64,000 bases of DNA from Chlorokybus atmophyticus (GCA_009103225.1 RHPI01001259.1:23983-87982); one strand, 5' to 3'; shown: positions 24,885 to 37,085, numbered from the stretch's first letter. The notes: generated by a model from the sequence alone, not told the origin. Numbers and translations are program-made.

Positions 24885-25293
24885 TTACAAAGCGTGAGTT
24901 TCAATGCATAGATGGGTGGTATTGTTGATGTCATTGCGTCGTATATGAAAAAAGCAGACTTGCCCGACTACAACGATGTCGCCATTACTGGTGATCGCAG
25001 TGAAAGTAAAGCGCAGCGGTCTTACGAGCAATATTTGCTGCCGCAGCGCTCGTCCAGCCGTGGTGATGACGACCCCGTCATGACTGAGGTGCTTACAACC
25101 AAGCTCTGCTGGTTCTCGTGATGCTGTCATCTTCTTTACTAGTTATAACGTTGGCATGCCTTTGAGCCTAACAAGTGTTGTGATCGTAGGGGAGCTGGCC
25201 AACGGTGTATGCCATATGTGGCGGTAATATGGGGAGTATCGAACGGTTTGCAGTCTATGCTCGGGCTCTGCGAGATGTTGTGGCAGGTATGCA

Positions 25294-25700
<407 letters not shown>

Positions 25701-25953
25701 NAGTTCACACTTGCTATTGCTGAAGAGCAATGGGTAGGACGTGGTTTGGAATTGGTGGGAAAGGTCGTTGATGCCAACATATCGACCTCCCCTGCGGAGC
25801 CTCCACCCAAGTGGACCCGGAAGCAAGCAACATTTGTTTACCAGCAGATCAGCTATTGTACTCGTGGTGTGGATACCAAAGCATCATTGCTCAAGGACAT
25901 GCCTGATGGCAATGAAAGTCAGGCGTTAATGTCCATGGTGATGTACAATGCGG

Positions 25954-27117
25954 TGAGCTTCGAATGTACAAACAGTTTTGATGTTGCTGATGTTTGCTTT
26001 CAATTCTTAATGCGACCCCGCAGAGTGCTGACTGCAGTGTGTAGGTATTCCAACGCCCTATGTTCAAGCAGGCGGCACGCGCAACGGATGTGAGGCGGAC
26101 GTGGCGCTGGCAGGAGCTGCTTGACTGTGTATAGCTTAGCAAGGCAGTTTGCTGTGCTGCTGGGCAAGTGTTGCTGGGCATGGACACGTTGTACGTTCGG
26201 CATGTGCTCAGTTAATGCAGTAGTGTTTGATGGGATTACTGTCCGTCAGTCAGCTGCTCATGCGCTACAATGAAGCTTACTCGTTTTCCACCACCACTGC
26301 CGTAGCTGCTGCTGGTGATGGCGGTGGCGGTGGCGGGAGAAGGGACGTCAGCGTGGAGGAGGCGCTGCGCTGACGTCGGGGGATAGCAGGAGAAGCCGCA
26401 GCAGATGGAGCTGGGTGAAAGTGCATTCGCCGGTGAGCAAGTGTGCGCTGCTATTCTTACGGGCGTGAGCACGTTAGCAGCACTGCTTCGCGTGGAGAGG
26501 ATGACTGCGTGGGCGACTGGCAGTCATGGTCGCTAGTCAACGTTCTCATAGGGTGCGCATGTGTCTGGTTGGATATGTCATGCATTGCACAGGCAGGCAC
26601 AAGCAGCACCTCGTCGATGAAGTAAGCAATTGCATGCATGCTTTGCTTGCGGACTAGCTAGCGTCTGCTGGCTGGGCAGCGTACATTGTTTGTTGTGTGT
26701 ACGGGGTGCTCTGACATACATGAGCAGAGTGGACATGCGCACGCTGTTGTACATGATCAGCATGCACGCACGCAGCCATCAGCACATACACAGCATTCTA
26801 TTACACCGCCAGGCTATGTGCCTATGCTAACTCCACTACCCCTAACATGCACAGCCCCCACAACAACCCGCAGTTGTTGTAGTACCTGCAACACCGCCGG
26901 TGTGTACATAAATCCAAGACAGAATTGTGTGTGTTTGTGCACAGCATGCCAATGAATGTCTTGTTGCTGTTGTTCACACCGCATGAAATAGCGCAAAGCG
27001 TCAGCAGCACTGCAATGGAAGCAGGCATTCCCGTGTCGATTCTGCCTATCACAATGGCTGTGCCAACTTTCCTCACAGCATATTGCTAACAAGCATGCAT
27101 ACCAACCTCGTGAGTCA
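25954..27117. other. No clear gene; part of an inverted duplication
   Basis: The segment at about 26285-26480 resembles the reverse complement of about 40010-40230 (a GGC-rich Gly run and the block CGTGAGCACGTTAGCAGCAC are shared). Both look like remnants of the same unidentified gene. Other frames here are not supported. Confidence 0.4.
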
Positions 27118-27317
27118 AGTGCAAGGCTATCAGAGTTTCACTAGCCAACAGTCATGTACAAATGAGAAGGCTAACAGACAACAGTAACCAAACGCAAACG
27201 TCAGCTTGATAGAAAGTTGGGTTGGGTTGACGGGGCAGGTGCAGCCAGCCTGGGACCTCAGTAGCAAATCCCATGGAGAACTGAACCAGCTCAACAAGCC
27301 TGGGCAGGACAGGTGCT

Positions 27318-29195
27318 TCAGCGGTCTTCTGCGGCGTGCACAGCAGCCTGCCTTGCCAGGTTTGCGACCGTGTTGATGCCGTGGGCCTCCACTTCTATCG
27401 TCGTGCGCCCAAAGTAAAAAGATGTCTCAATCTTACGCTGAATGCCCAGTGCAGTCAGGGCACGGTGTGTCACACTCCCCAAGCAGTAAAAGTGTAAGAG
27501 CGCTGTCTGTTGTATATACTTGGGCAGATCGCCTGGATTGCTCTCGGTGCTGAAAACTGTTTCTCTCATGGCACGCTGCTGCTTGTCTATTGCCACCAAT
27601 GCTCACAACAGGGTAGTCCCGCTCAGTTAGCTGCCCCTTTCGCACAAGGACTGTGTAGTTGTGGCTGCACTTCCAACCAGCGTCTGACTGGGATCTGTAC
27701 TCTGCAAGATCACCCGGCTCGAACTTGCGTACACAACCTGCCACGTATGTCCGGCGTGCAAATCGACAGCAAGCAATTTTAGAGGTGTTGAGGGCATACG
27801 CCCTGAACCACGGCAACTCCCGAAAGCAGCGGGTTGCGAACCCGCCTTTAGGAGGCCACCTGTTCCTGCGTGGGTGCAGGTCAGTGTCAGCGCGCATGTG
27901 GGTACCAGTTAGCTGAAGGTTAACATAGGTCACTCGCCAGACACAGTGTGCTACAAGCATTACACTCACTTGCAGGTATATCGATTCGGCAAAGCCTCCC
28001 ACCAGCAGAATGTGCGGGTTTGCATTGCACAACGCCTCGCTTGCCAACATGCTGTCCAGGCACGTGAGCGCGCTGCGCATCACTTTGCTGAAACACTCCT
28101 CCAGCTCGGCAGTCGATAGCTTCAAAGCGCGTGTGCTGCGCTTGAGTTTTTGCCAGCTGGGTTCGTCAGACCCAGCTCCAAGGGACTGTTTCAGCAGCTC
28201 ACACCAATCAAGAGCCACAGAAGCGGGCATATCACCTGAGCGTGGAGTTTCGGTGCGATCAAATGAGTGGTTTGTTATCAACCAGTGGCGCATGAGCAAA
28301 GCATACTCCTCTGGATCAGACAATGCAAGGTCCTGCGCGCAAAGGCAAGTCTTTTGTCGAGTGGTTTTGCTGAGGTGCATGTTTTTCCCACAAGCACCTT
28401 ACCTTTATGCGTGAGACCTTCTTTGCGGCAAAGCGCATGAAAGCATCATCAACATCAGTACCGCCACAGCGTTCCCCTTTGCCAATGGCCAGCTCCTTGA
28501 TGCGACCGTCAGGCATGACCCTCGTGTGCGACCGCGTCTATCGTGCCCCCTCCTACATCAAGCACAATATACTGATCCCCTCTCTTCAATTTCAGATCCC
28601 CGACACCCTTGGCTTGGCCGTACAGGGAAGCTGCTGTGGGTTCAAGGCATATCAGCAGTTTGAAAGGGCTGCCCTGGTCATCCGTGTCAGGTCCATCCTT
28701 CCCCCTTGTGAGTCCCGCCAACTAACAAACGGTTTAGTCAGCTAACAGTGACCGACTCAACATCTGCGTCACAAACATCTGCACAACACATTATTGTACA
28801 TCTGGCTTGTACATAAGGTGAGCTTACTTGGGCTGCAGCCTGCATTGTTGCTTTTGCTTCATCAGTCCAGATGGCGGGCACTGTCAAGCACCACTGCACG
28901 TGACACTTGCGGATGGTAGGGTGCTGCCTGTTGAAGTCATTCATGGCGAAGTTCTCAATCGAGTGAATGAAGTTGGCAGTGGTGATGCGCTTGGTTGTGA
29001 GGGCTGCAGGCAGAGTGGTTGGGCGCAACGCCGGTTCAACCAGCCATAGCTTGAAGCGCTCTACAACCAGGTACCCGCTATCAGCATGGACAAAGCCATC
29101 TTCGTCATCAATGTCGTCGCAGCTGCCGTCGTCACCAACTTCTGCAGATGTTGCACGTCTTGACAAATCTTTACTCTTGAGGCATCCTTCAGCCT
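27318..29195 (-). pseudogene. HSPA12-like Hsp70, copy 1, 5'-truncated and frameshifted
   Basis: Family: Hsp70-like ATPases of the HSPA12 branch, with a divergent substrate domain. Read on the minus strand: VVERFKLWLVEP and VPAIWTDEAKATMQAAAQ (28825-29195), LLICLEPTAASLYGQ and VLDVGGGTIDAVAH (about 28510-28720), ERCGGTDVDDAFMRF (about 28410-28515), DPEEYALLMRHW through LLVGGFAESIYLQ (about 27975-28335), then the C-terminus to 27318. The phosphate-2 motif DVGGGTIDA and adenosine motif GGFAES are intact. The reading frame shifts after DAVAH and again near 27560. The first three exons found in the plus-strand copy (37.1-37.56 kb), including the phosphate-1 motif, are missing; homology stops inside the following intron at about 29250. 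Confidence 0.8.
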
Positions 29196-29353
29196 GTGGC
29201 ACCAAACCCCTTGCAGAGTCCTATTGCGTGCAACAATGCATCTGCTGGCCCGGTTTCTGTCCATGTCACTGTCGCTCTGTCTAAGGCTGCTGGCAGCCGC
29301 TGTGGTTGCATTTCAATGCACCTGAAGTGTACCGCTCAAGTGTGCTGTGGCAG

Positions 29354-30263
29354 GCCTGCTTGGTGCGGTCCTATGCCAGATTCTTCGAGCGTGAACTGGT
29401 TGACGATGAGGGACCTTCCTTCCTCGAGCACCATGCGGAGATTTCAAAAGTATTACTCCGCCACAAGCTCCTCAGGCAGTTCGTGGCCTGAAGTCCAGTC
29501 CGCACTGGACAAGTGGCGTTATTACTCGCAAATCCACCTCTGCCAAACGCTAGTGCAGGTTCTGCTCATGCCGACTCAATCCGCACAGTGCATTGGTAGC
29601 AACGTGGATGGGAGTGACACATATGCACACATAAGTACACCTTGTGCCGCCGATGCATTGTTCAACTGTGCAATTGCTGTTGTCCAGCGCATGTCATTGT
29701 CCTTGTCAACTGCGTGTACTGTGTACTCGCAACTTCACGTGTCTATGTCCCACAGATGAACCGACCAGCACATGCAAGGTGTCTGCTTGTGAAGCATCAT
29801 TCTGACTTGGTTGTTTACAGGAGCTGACAGCGCAGCGCAAGGCGAGCGTCAGCAAGCCATTGACATCCTGGCAAAGCTGTGGGACTTCTTCAGCCATGAA
29901 GGCGAAGCTGTGCTTGGAGTATGGGAGGACACTTTGTGGAAGCTGCACTTGCTGTCACACGCGTTTCTGGTACCTCCGTCCATCATCAGGCGCACTTGCG
30001 GTCAGGTCGTCAACGCCGGCGACATTCTGTGCCAGATCATCAGCGAGCCTGTGGCCAGCAAGGCCAATGATACTCGCGGTCGGGCCGCACTCCGCTCTGA
30101 TTCGAATGTGGCCCTGATGGTGTTCTTCGGCATGTCGCTTGGCTCGCATCACGTGCTGCCGTGTCAAGTTGTACTCATGCCTGCTGCGGAGGTCTCTCCT
30201 CCAACACGGAAGCAATGCGCAGGGCGCAAAGCATCCCCCACACTTGCGAACCAAGCGGTGTAG
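29354..30263 (+). pseudogene. Family X, 5'-truncated copy
   Basis: Matches exons 4 and 5 of the intact copy at 34402-36300. It begins at the exon-4 acceptor (GGCAG|GCCTGC) with ACLVRSYARFFERELVDDEG, needs one frame change near 29440 to reach the KYYSATSSSG...LVQ end, then resumes near 29822 with the last exon (LWDFFSHEGEAVLGVWED, HAFLVPPSIIRRTCGQVV, VALMVFFGMSLG, LPCQVVLMPAAEV) to TAG 30261-30263. Exons 1-3 are absent. It lies head-to-head with the truncated HSPA12-like copy 1, the two 5' truncations meeting within about 100 bp. Confidence 0.8.
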
Positions 30264-31165
30264 GCGGCACATTTGCAAGGTGGTGCGCTGCAGCCACAGC
30301 ATGGTTGTTCATACCCAATACAAAGGCGCTGTTAGAGGAATGACAGTCACTTCTAGCTGTGCAAAGGCTTGGGGAAGTTGAGTGAGTGTGATTGCACCAT
30401 GCATAAGTGGTAAGGCATAACTAGGTCTCTTGGGGCGTGAGCGCTAGCACTGCGTTTCAGCCAGCGTTTGCTAGGTATGTTGGCAATATGAGTTAAGGTA
30501 GCATGTGTCGAGGTAGTGAAGCCGGAAGTGAACTGACATGGTAGTCCCGCATGTACAGGCAAAGACAGTGGCACGAGGATTGTCAGGTTGACCATCGGGT
30601 GCATTCACTACCTCACACGCTGCACTATCCCTACCACCCCGTTAGCCATGTGTGTGTGCGCGCATTCGCCGTACGTGTCTAGATTTTTAGATGCTTGTGG
30701 CTGATCATTGGGGCTGCGCCAATTTTGCATTTGCTGTTGCTGTTGAAAGTGGAAGAAGATGACACAGCATTGGTTGTAAAAGTCGTCATCGAGGACATGT
30801 CGAGCAAAGCGCATCATCCACCTGAGCGGTTCAAACAGTAAATGTGGGTCTACGGCACCAAAACTTGCTTGTAATGACCTGAGTCATGCAGAAGCAACAT
30901 CTGCATGTATTGCAGGGAAGGGCCAGATCTGTCATATCAACATAGATTAAATACTGGCGCTGCAACATGAGAAGTTGAATTGTTACATCAGCATGTCTTG
31001 ATGTGATAGGTTTTCCCAGATATGGTGACGTGTGAGGTATGTGTGCTGATGTTTGCCAAAAGTGATAGCACGCGCGTGTCAGATATTAGCACCTGTCTTG
31101 AACAGCGGTGTCCAATTGCCAAGCACACTTGATGATGGTCTGTGGAAGTAGCATGAATGCGTGCA
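30264..31165. other. No gene seen
   Basis: One minus-strand frame (30608-30817, MMRFARHVLDDDFYNQC with a Gln run) has protein-like composition but no recognisable family and no linked exons. It may be a remnant. Confidence 0.35.
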
Positions 31166-31363
31166 AGGCATTAGCAAAGCAATGGCTGCCATGCTGCACG
31201 CCTTTCTGAACCATCATGATGATCAATACCACATCGCGGAGATTGAAGCACGCAGAGCCTCACAGGTGAGACATGCACGTGTAACCATTGTTGCACAAGC
31301 ACCACAATACATGCTCTCAGATTAAACAATGATCTGCGCGATGACCTCGTGCCCAACCGCCTA
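31166..31363 (+). pseudogene. Family X fragment: exon 2 and start of exon 3
   Basis: Exon 2 (to the donor CACAG|GTGAG near 31267) reads MAAMLHAFLNHHDD then YHIAEIEARRASQ, close to MAAMLHADLDHQYHIAEIEA in the intact minus copy at 43002-43083. After an intron comes LRDDLVPNRL, the front of exon 3. At about 31360 the sequence switches abruptly to DNA homologous to the 3' flank of the HSPA12-like gene. Confidence 0.75.
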
Positions 31364-31715
31364 TTAGGCTTCTGGCTTTACATGATTGTTGGCTAATGCT
31401 GTGTGATAGCCTCACACCCTAACTGACGAGGTTTGTATGGACGCTTGTTAGGAGTGTACTGTGTGGACCATGGGCAGAGGCATTGTGACACGCAGGCTTG
31501 ATTCAGAGAGATAGCCTTCTTGCATTGCAGTGCTGCTGACGGTTCATATTGTTCAAGGCAGTCTGCACGATCACAATGAGACAATCGATTGGAACGTTGT
31601 GCACAGTCAACAGCATACTTGCTAACCATGCACTCTGGCTAGTCCGCATGAGAGCAAGTCAGGTGCGGCTTGAGGCTCACCTGCAACGACCCAATACCCA
31701 GAGAGGATGTGACCA
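31360..31715 (+). repeat. Duplicated 3' flank of the HSPA12-like gene (copy i)
   Basis: About 350 bp in direct orientation with 39602-39965, sharing long blocks such as GGCAGAGGCATTGTGACA and CATTGCTGCTGACGG-type sequence. At the second site it directly follows an HSPA12-like gene, so this copy marks a lost plus-strand HSPA12-like gene. Confidence 0.8.
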
Positions 31716-31863
31716 TATGACCAATCAGCTTTCATACCACAAAGCCAAGCACTATGCTTTGTAATAGTGGTTGCGGCTAAGAGCTCGGAGGATACTGCGT
31801 TGGGTACAAACAAGCGGAAAACGAGCTGATACCTAAGCTCATAACAAACAGCACAGCGTCTAC

Positions 31864-32448
31864 CTAGCTGACGCACCTTGCAATTGAAGTGGTGTGCGAT
31901 GATGAATGACTGACATTGAGCGAGTCCAGCATGTACACAACCAGGCTCCGACCAGCCTCCCCACCGCCGCCTCCTCCTCCTCGTCCTCGTCCTCCGCCTC
32001 TGGCATTTAGGGTTTGGTGCAGGCGGTTTGGGCGGGAACGTGTGTCCGTTTGGAAGGAAAAAACGACGACCAAAGCTTCAAAGTGATTGAATAGATGCGA
32101 CTCCTTCTCCACTTGCTCCTTGTGGTGGGGGGCCGGGGCGGCGGGGGTGGGTGGGGGCGCCTGGCGCTGAGTTGAGCTGGGCTGGGCTCGGCTGGGATGA
32201 GATGATGGTGAGGGGCTGTCATGAGTAGTAGGTGGCGTCTGAGGGATGTCGTTGTGGGCTTGGTGGGCGTGCGCAGCTTGCGGCGATTGTTGAGCGGAGC
32301 GGCAGACCAGCAGGCAGGCGGCAACCAGCGCAAGAATTGGACAGGCCAAGCCACGTGCAAGGCAAGCGCCTGCTTGATTGTGTGTTTGTGTGTTCTGCTG
32401 TCTCCCTGCGGCATCTGAAACAGCGACTGTGCACTTCACTGTATGCAT
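31864..32448 (-). CDS. Hypothetical protein with one membrane helix (weak)
   Basis: A 194-residue frame with a hydrophobic segment (LACPILALVAACLLVC) near residue 40, then a Ser/Pro-rich stalk and a Gly-rich run near the C-terminus. This resembles a type II membrane protein start, but no domain is recognised and the Gly/Pro-rich parts follow from simple GC repeats. It could be a first exon or chance. A TTTAGGGTTT box lies at 32006-32015. Confidence 0.25.
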   Translation of the reverse strand: MHTVKCTVAVSDAAGRQQNTQTHNQAGACLARGLACPILALVAACLLVCRSAQQSPQAAHAHQAHNDIPQTPPTTHDSPSPSSHPSRAQPSSTQRQAPPPTPAAPAPHHKEQVEKESHLFNHFEALVVVFSFQTDTRSRPNRLHQTLNARGGGRGRGGGGGGGEAGRSLVVYMLDSLNVSHSSSHTTSIARCVS

Positions 32449-32572
32449 GCATGCATCGCACTTGACAGTTGTGGACGTTTTGCTCGGTTGGCTTCAACTA
32501 GCTAGCTAGCCATCTAGCTCGTGTGTAATCGCTGCTAACGAACACGCCATCTGCAGGTTAGTGCTGGGCGCC

Positions 32573-33007
32573 ATGGCCGCTCAGGACTTGCCCAACCTCC
32601 CCAACATCGTTGGGGGTTTGCAACGTATACAGGATGAAGTGTCGAAGGTTGCCAACCCGCCAGGGTTCCAGCAGCAGGGCCACCTCTTTCACATGTTCCA
32701 GCAACTGCAGAAAGGGCAAGCCGACATCATAGCAGGACAACAAGGCCTCGCAATGGCGTTGCGATACGCGGACTTCAACAACCAGAGTAGGCTGTTCAAC
32801 AGCAAGTGTCGACCGGATGCGGCACTCCAATGGCTCCGCAACACCAACCAAGGTAATCCCCCCGTCAACCCTCCCGCTACCAAGATGGACGTACACAGCG
32901 CGACTGGTGCAGTTATTGACAAACTGTTGCAGTTTTATGGCTTGCCGGTTGTCGGGTTGGTTGTAGAGCGTCGCTTTCGCCTGCTGGTTTTCATTGGTGC
33001 GGATTAG
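32573..33007 (+). CDS. Conserved small hypothetical protein (144 residues)
   Basis: Single-exon frame with a good start context (GCGCCATGGCC). Sequence blocks: MAAQDLPNLPNIVGGLQRI, a Gln-rich helix (GFQQQGHLFHMFQQL), ALRYADFNNQSRLFNSK, then NPPATKMDVHSATGAVIDKLL and YGLPVVG before a basic end. From memory this order (N-S-R/K block, a Pro-rich gap, an L-LL-x-x-YGLP block, a short basic end) recurs in small unannotated proteins of fungi and protists; I cannot name the family. Codon structure is clean. It sits between fragments of the HSPA12/family X array. Ends TAG. Confidence 0.6.
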   Translation: MAAQDLPNLPNIVGGLQRIQDEVSKVANPPGFQQQGHLFHMFQQLQKGQADIIAGQQGLAMALRYADFNNQSRLFNSKCRPDAALQWLRNTNQGNPPVNPPATKMDVHSATGAVIDKLLQFYGLPVVGLVVERRFRLLVFIGAD

Positions 33008-33149
33008 TTTTGTTGCATTCAAGGTTTCCGCCAGTTGGTTTTGTAGTTTGCCTATTGTTGTACAGGTGACAAAGTTGCGCCTGCAGTTCCCTATTTCGTC
33101 ACTCAGCCCCCCCTATCTTTCGTGTTGTCCACCTCGCATGAGGGTTTGT

Positions 33150-33310
33150 TTTGCGCAACGCCTCATTTGCTACCATGCTATCGAGGCAACTGAAAGTGCT
33201 GCGCATCACCTCGCTGAAGCATACCTCCATATCAGTAGTGATAGGCTTCAAGGCGCACGTTTTGCGCTTGAGTTCCTGCGAGCTGCTTTTGTGGGTTAAA
33301 TTTGAAAAAA
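33150..33310 (-). pseudogene. HSPA12-like fragment, copy 3
   Basis: On the minus strand reads SSQELKRKTCALKPITTDME and CFSEVMRSTFSCLDSMVANE, then ALRKTNPH, equivalent to the plus-strand copy at about 38635-38785. The sequence breaks off just before the LLVGGFAES motif. Only this one exon part remains. Confidence 0.8.
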
Positions 33311-33547
33311 CTTTCTCATGTGCGCGCATACGTGTGCGCGTTCAACTGTTTCTGTGCGTGGGGGTGTGCACATGCGCGTGCGCATGCGTGTGTGCATGCG
33401 TGTGCGTCATTGTGCTTTTCTGTCTCTGGCATCTGGTGGCTTCATTACACTTTGTGGCTTTCATTACATAGCTGCATGCTGCACGTTTCACAACCACATT
33501 CACAACTCTGCAAAATTCAGCCACGATTCACTGTTTTTCTGCTGCAG

Positions 33548-33770
33548 GCGTGTCTCATGGACGCGCATGTCACATACTTTTGGGGCGAGCTTTTCAATGC
33601 AAAAGGGGCCTCTTCTTTAAGCAACGCCGAGTGCGCCACTAGGTTTTCCGGCTTCACCATTGCGCGGCTCTCGGCTTGAATGGAAACCTAGCACCTCCGC
33701 TCGTCGAACACTATGCCGGCTGGGTATACTATTGTAGAACGGAGCTCTGCAACCTGCTAGTGAAAGCATG
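33548..33770 (+). pseudogene. Family X exon-4 fragment
   Basis: Follows a GCTGCAG acceptor and reads ACLMDAHVTYFWGELFNAKG then frameshifted pieces ending in a WVYY..TELCNLLV block, close to exon 4 of the copy at 41783-43607. It lies divergent from the HSPA12-like fragment 33150-33310, repeating the pair layout. Confidence 0.7.
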
Positions 33771-34401
33771 ACACTTACATTTTCTATGTGAGAGTCTCCC
33801 ATACCAATGGTTGGTGCCGTTATCTCGCCATCACTCGTCAATGTAAAGTGCAAGGTACACAGTTACCACATTGCATGTACTGTTTGCGCACACATTACTT
33901 AGCCAGCAACTACCCCACACACTGGCCGAATAAAGTTCCAGTTGCTATGAACCATCGCATAAGTTACTTGAAGATCGACTTGCTGCTCCTTTGAACATTC
34001 CAGCTGCTTACATACCCCAAGGGGAAGTCCTCATTGTGGCACAAATGTGTGAGCCCGCAGTACCTGCGTGTTGTTACATGCTGCTATCGGCGTACCACGA
34101 CATGTTGAGGGGCAGCACATCACTGTTGGTTAAGTGCATGCAGGCAGTCAAGCATGCTTGCTAGCCTGCTTGCCTGCTAGCCTGCTACTGCTACTGACTT
34201 ACTGTGGCTGCTAGTTGCCTAACCACTAACCTGCTACTGCCTACAGCTGCTTACCTACTGGCTAAAAAGTGTGTGCATGAGTGTAGTTGTCTCGCTGAGC
34301 TGTTGACAGTGAGTTGTTCAAGTCATTTCATGCTTTTGCCTAGCAGATTGGCACACAGCGCATGCATCCACTCATGTGCCAGAACTGCCAATGCAACAAT
34401 A
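33771..34401. other. No gene seen
   Basis: Contains a GCCTGCTAG/CTGCTACTG-type short repeat at about 34145-34260 and nothing recognisable as coding. Confidence 0.4.
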
Positions 34402-36300
34402 TTACAGGCTTAACGCTGCCATCCCTCCAACAAGGTCTTTGTCTTGGGTTTGCGCAAGTTTGTTGTCTTCAAGTTGTGGCTGCAGCGCACCATCTTGCGG
34501 ATGTACCGCCTGCACTGCTTGGTTTGCGAGTGCCGGGGATGCTGTGGGCCATGCGCATTGCGTCTGTGCCGGACGAAAGACCTCCGCAGCAGGCATGAGT
34601 ACAACTTGACACGGCAGCGTGTGATGCTTGCCGAGCGACATGCCAAAGAACACCATCAAGGCCACATTAGATGCATGAGAGCGGCGAGTGGTAATGGCCT
34701 TCTTGGCCACGGGCTCGTTGATGATCTGGCACAAATTGTCGCTGGCGTCAACAACCTGACCGTAAGTGCGTCTGATGATGGGCGGAGGTACCAGAAACGC
34801 GTGACACAGCAGGTGAAGCTTCCACAAAGTGTCCTCCCATACTCCGAGCACAGCTTTGCCTTGGTAATTTATGTAGGCCCACAGCTTTGCATGGATGTCA
34901 TTTGCTTGATGATACTCACCAGCTTTCATCTCCTGTGAAAAACCAAGACAGAATGAGCGTGACAAGCAGACCACCCCGTATGTGCTGCTTAGTGTTGACA
35001 ATATACACGCAAAGCTGCAAGTACACACTACTTGACACTGACATGTGCTGAACAACAGCATCATTCCACGGTTGCAACTGGAACAAACACGCTGCATCAC
35101 TGGCAGATGGTGCATATGCTCTTGTACTAGTCCCAGTGTAGTCTTCCCATCAGCATTACCAAAAGGCACTGTGCGGGTTGCGTTGTCGCATGAACAATAC
35201 CTGCACTAGCATTTCGCAGAGGTGGATTCGGGAGTGATAACGCCACTTGTCCAGCGCGAACTGGACTTCGGGCCATGCGGTGCCAGAGGAACTTTTGGTG
35301 GAGTAGTACTTCTGGAACCTGCCAGCGCGCTCAGCATGGTGTTCGAGGAACGAAGCTCCCTCAATGTCAAACAGTTCATGCTCGAAGAATCTGGCATAGG
35401 ACCGCACCAAGCAGGCCTGCCAAAGCAATCACACAAGCACTTACAGCAGTGCAGATCAAATGCAGTGAAGTGCAACCATGCACACATTGGCAGCCGGCAG
35501 CTGCTTGCTTACAAGCGGCCAAACCACAACATGGCATGCAGCTGACTGTTCAACTTACATAGGTCACGTAAGTTACATGCGTACAATGTGGACCTCACAG
35601 CGCAGACAGTACAAGACGCAACCATCAGCACGGGTAGGGGACATCCGCATGCAACGTGAACGCCTCACCTGCACCCACTGCTTGGCAACCCAGTCTTTGT
35701 CTCCAGACAACGCGAGTACACTCCTGGGCAAGAGCTGATCTGCATTATCGATGACCCAGTCTGCAATCTCCTGTCAGCAATGTTGTTCAGCGAGCAGGAT
35801 TGGCGATGTAATGAAGCACGCATTGCTGTGCATCTTAACCTGCGCAGCTCTGCCCGCATCAGCTTGTGCAAGCAAGAACTGCCGGTCAAGAGCTGGTGGC
35901 ACCGCTAGTGACGCAGTGGCACTGCTGCCTGTGACACTGCATAAGCGCAAAAAGGTCAACTGCAATGTGACATGGGCGGAATGCGCTGCCATGCAAGCAC
36001 TCATACCTACCTGTAAGCAAGCTGCAACTGGTTCTGGAGAGCTGCATTAGCCGTCTCTGCTGCATGGCGCAGCGGCTGCTGTTGTTGCAACTGCGTATTG
36101 AGTAACTGGTTGTGAGCTTCCAGCTGGTATGCGCTCGCCTGTGCCTGCGTGCGCAATTGCTGCTCCTCGTGCTTGCTGGTTTCGCTGGAAACCAGTAGCT
36201 CTGTCAGATCCAGCAGCTCAGATCGGAGTCTCTTGCAATCCTCAGCATGGTTAGCTGGGTTGCCAAAAAGCATTCGGCTAAGCCCGCGGAATCGCCCCAT
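34402..36300 (-). CDS. Family X protein, intact copy 1 (unrecognised coiled-coil family)
   Basis: I do not recognise this family. Minus-strand exons 36011-36300, 35840-35936, 35669-35770, 35201-35416, 34402-34932 close in frame into 411 residues. Start ATG 36300 (MGRFRGLSRMLFG); a second upstream ATG is in frame. Residues ~20-95 form a Gln/Leu-rich coiled coil. Exon 3 carries ADWVIDNADQLLP and KDWVAKQWVQ; exon 4 SYARFFEHELFDIEGASFLE and KYYSTKSSSG; exon 5 VLGVWEDTLWKLHLLCHAF, VPPPIIRRTYGQVV, NVALMVFFGMSLG and LPCQVVLMPAAEV, and ends in a Gln/Asp-rich tail. No signal peptide or clear membrane helix. It is divergent from the HSPA12-like gene at 37.1-39.5 kb, with about 0.8 kb between them. The same exon plan occurs at 41783-43607. 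No lesions seen. Confidence 0.75.
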
Positions 36301-37085
36301 GGCTACTGAGACCAGATAAGTCATGCTGCACTCAGTGGCGCGGTAGAATGAACAGCAACGCCCTCTGTGCGCCAAGTAAAGCAATCAGCGTTGGACAGGC
36401 ATACCTACAAGAAGGTGTGTGCTGCTTGGCTTGACAGACTGTGCTGCTCGCTCTCTCTTGCCCCTTGAAGCTGGGCATCATGCGTGCACAGGTTGTGCCT
36501 GTCCCATCAACAAGGCGAACGTGCGTAAAAGGTACGCAACTTCGGCATGTGCGGTCTGTCACTTCACTGAGGCAGCTGGCAAGGAAGCTAGCACGCTCCA
36601 GGTCACGTTGTGCGCGCTGTCACATCACCAACTCCTACAACTCCTGCGTACAACTTGCGCACAGCTTAGAGTGGAAGCGTGCATGTTGGTGACCAATGGG
36701 AGTTGCGCTGCGGCTCTTCAGCCAGTTGACGTCGGCGTCGTTAGGGCCTACAGCGACAGGGACACCGGCAGAGGGCGTAAGTTATACGCAGCGATCACCG
36801 TACAAACAGCGTGATCAAGCAGGACGAGCGCTCAGTTGACAGTTTTGCAGTCGAAGCCGTTCTCAAGGTAAGCAACTTGCAACGCACACGTAAGGTTCCG
36901 TCAATGTTGCAGGCCAGTAGCTACCAGTGTTGTCAATGCAGAACAGATGACACTGATACCGCATGTTCAGGCATCGGAGACTGGCTCACGCAATGGCTCC
37001 TCACCTGTGTCTAGAGGAGGTGGGCAAAAGAGCAACGCAACTGAGTTCTGTATTCTGCTCTGTATGCACCCATGCATGCATTGCT
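36301..37085. promoter_or_regulatory. Shared intergenic region of the divergent family X / HSPA12-like pair
   Basis: About 0.8 kb between the family X start (36300, minus) and the first recognisable HSPA12-like exon (ends 37158, plus). It must hold both promoters if both are expressed. No specific box was identified. The two other pairs in the window have lost exactly this region. Confidence 0.35.
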
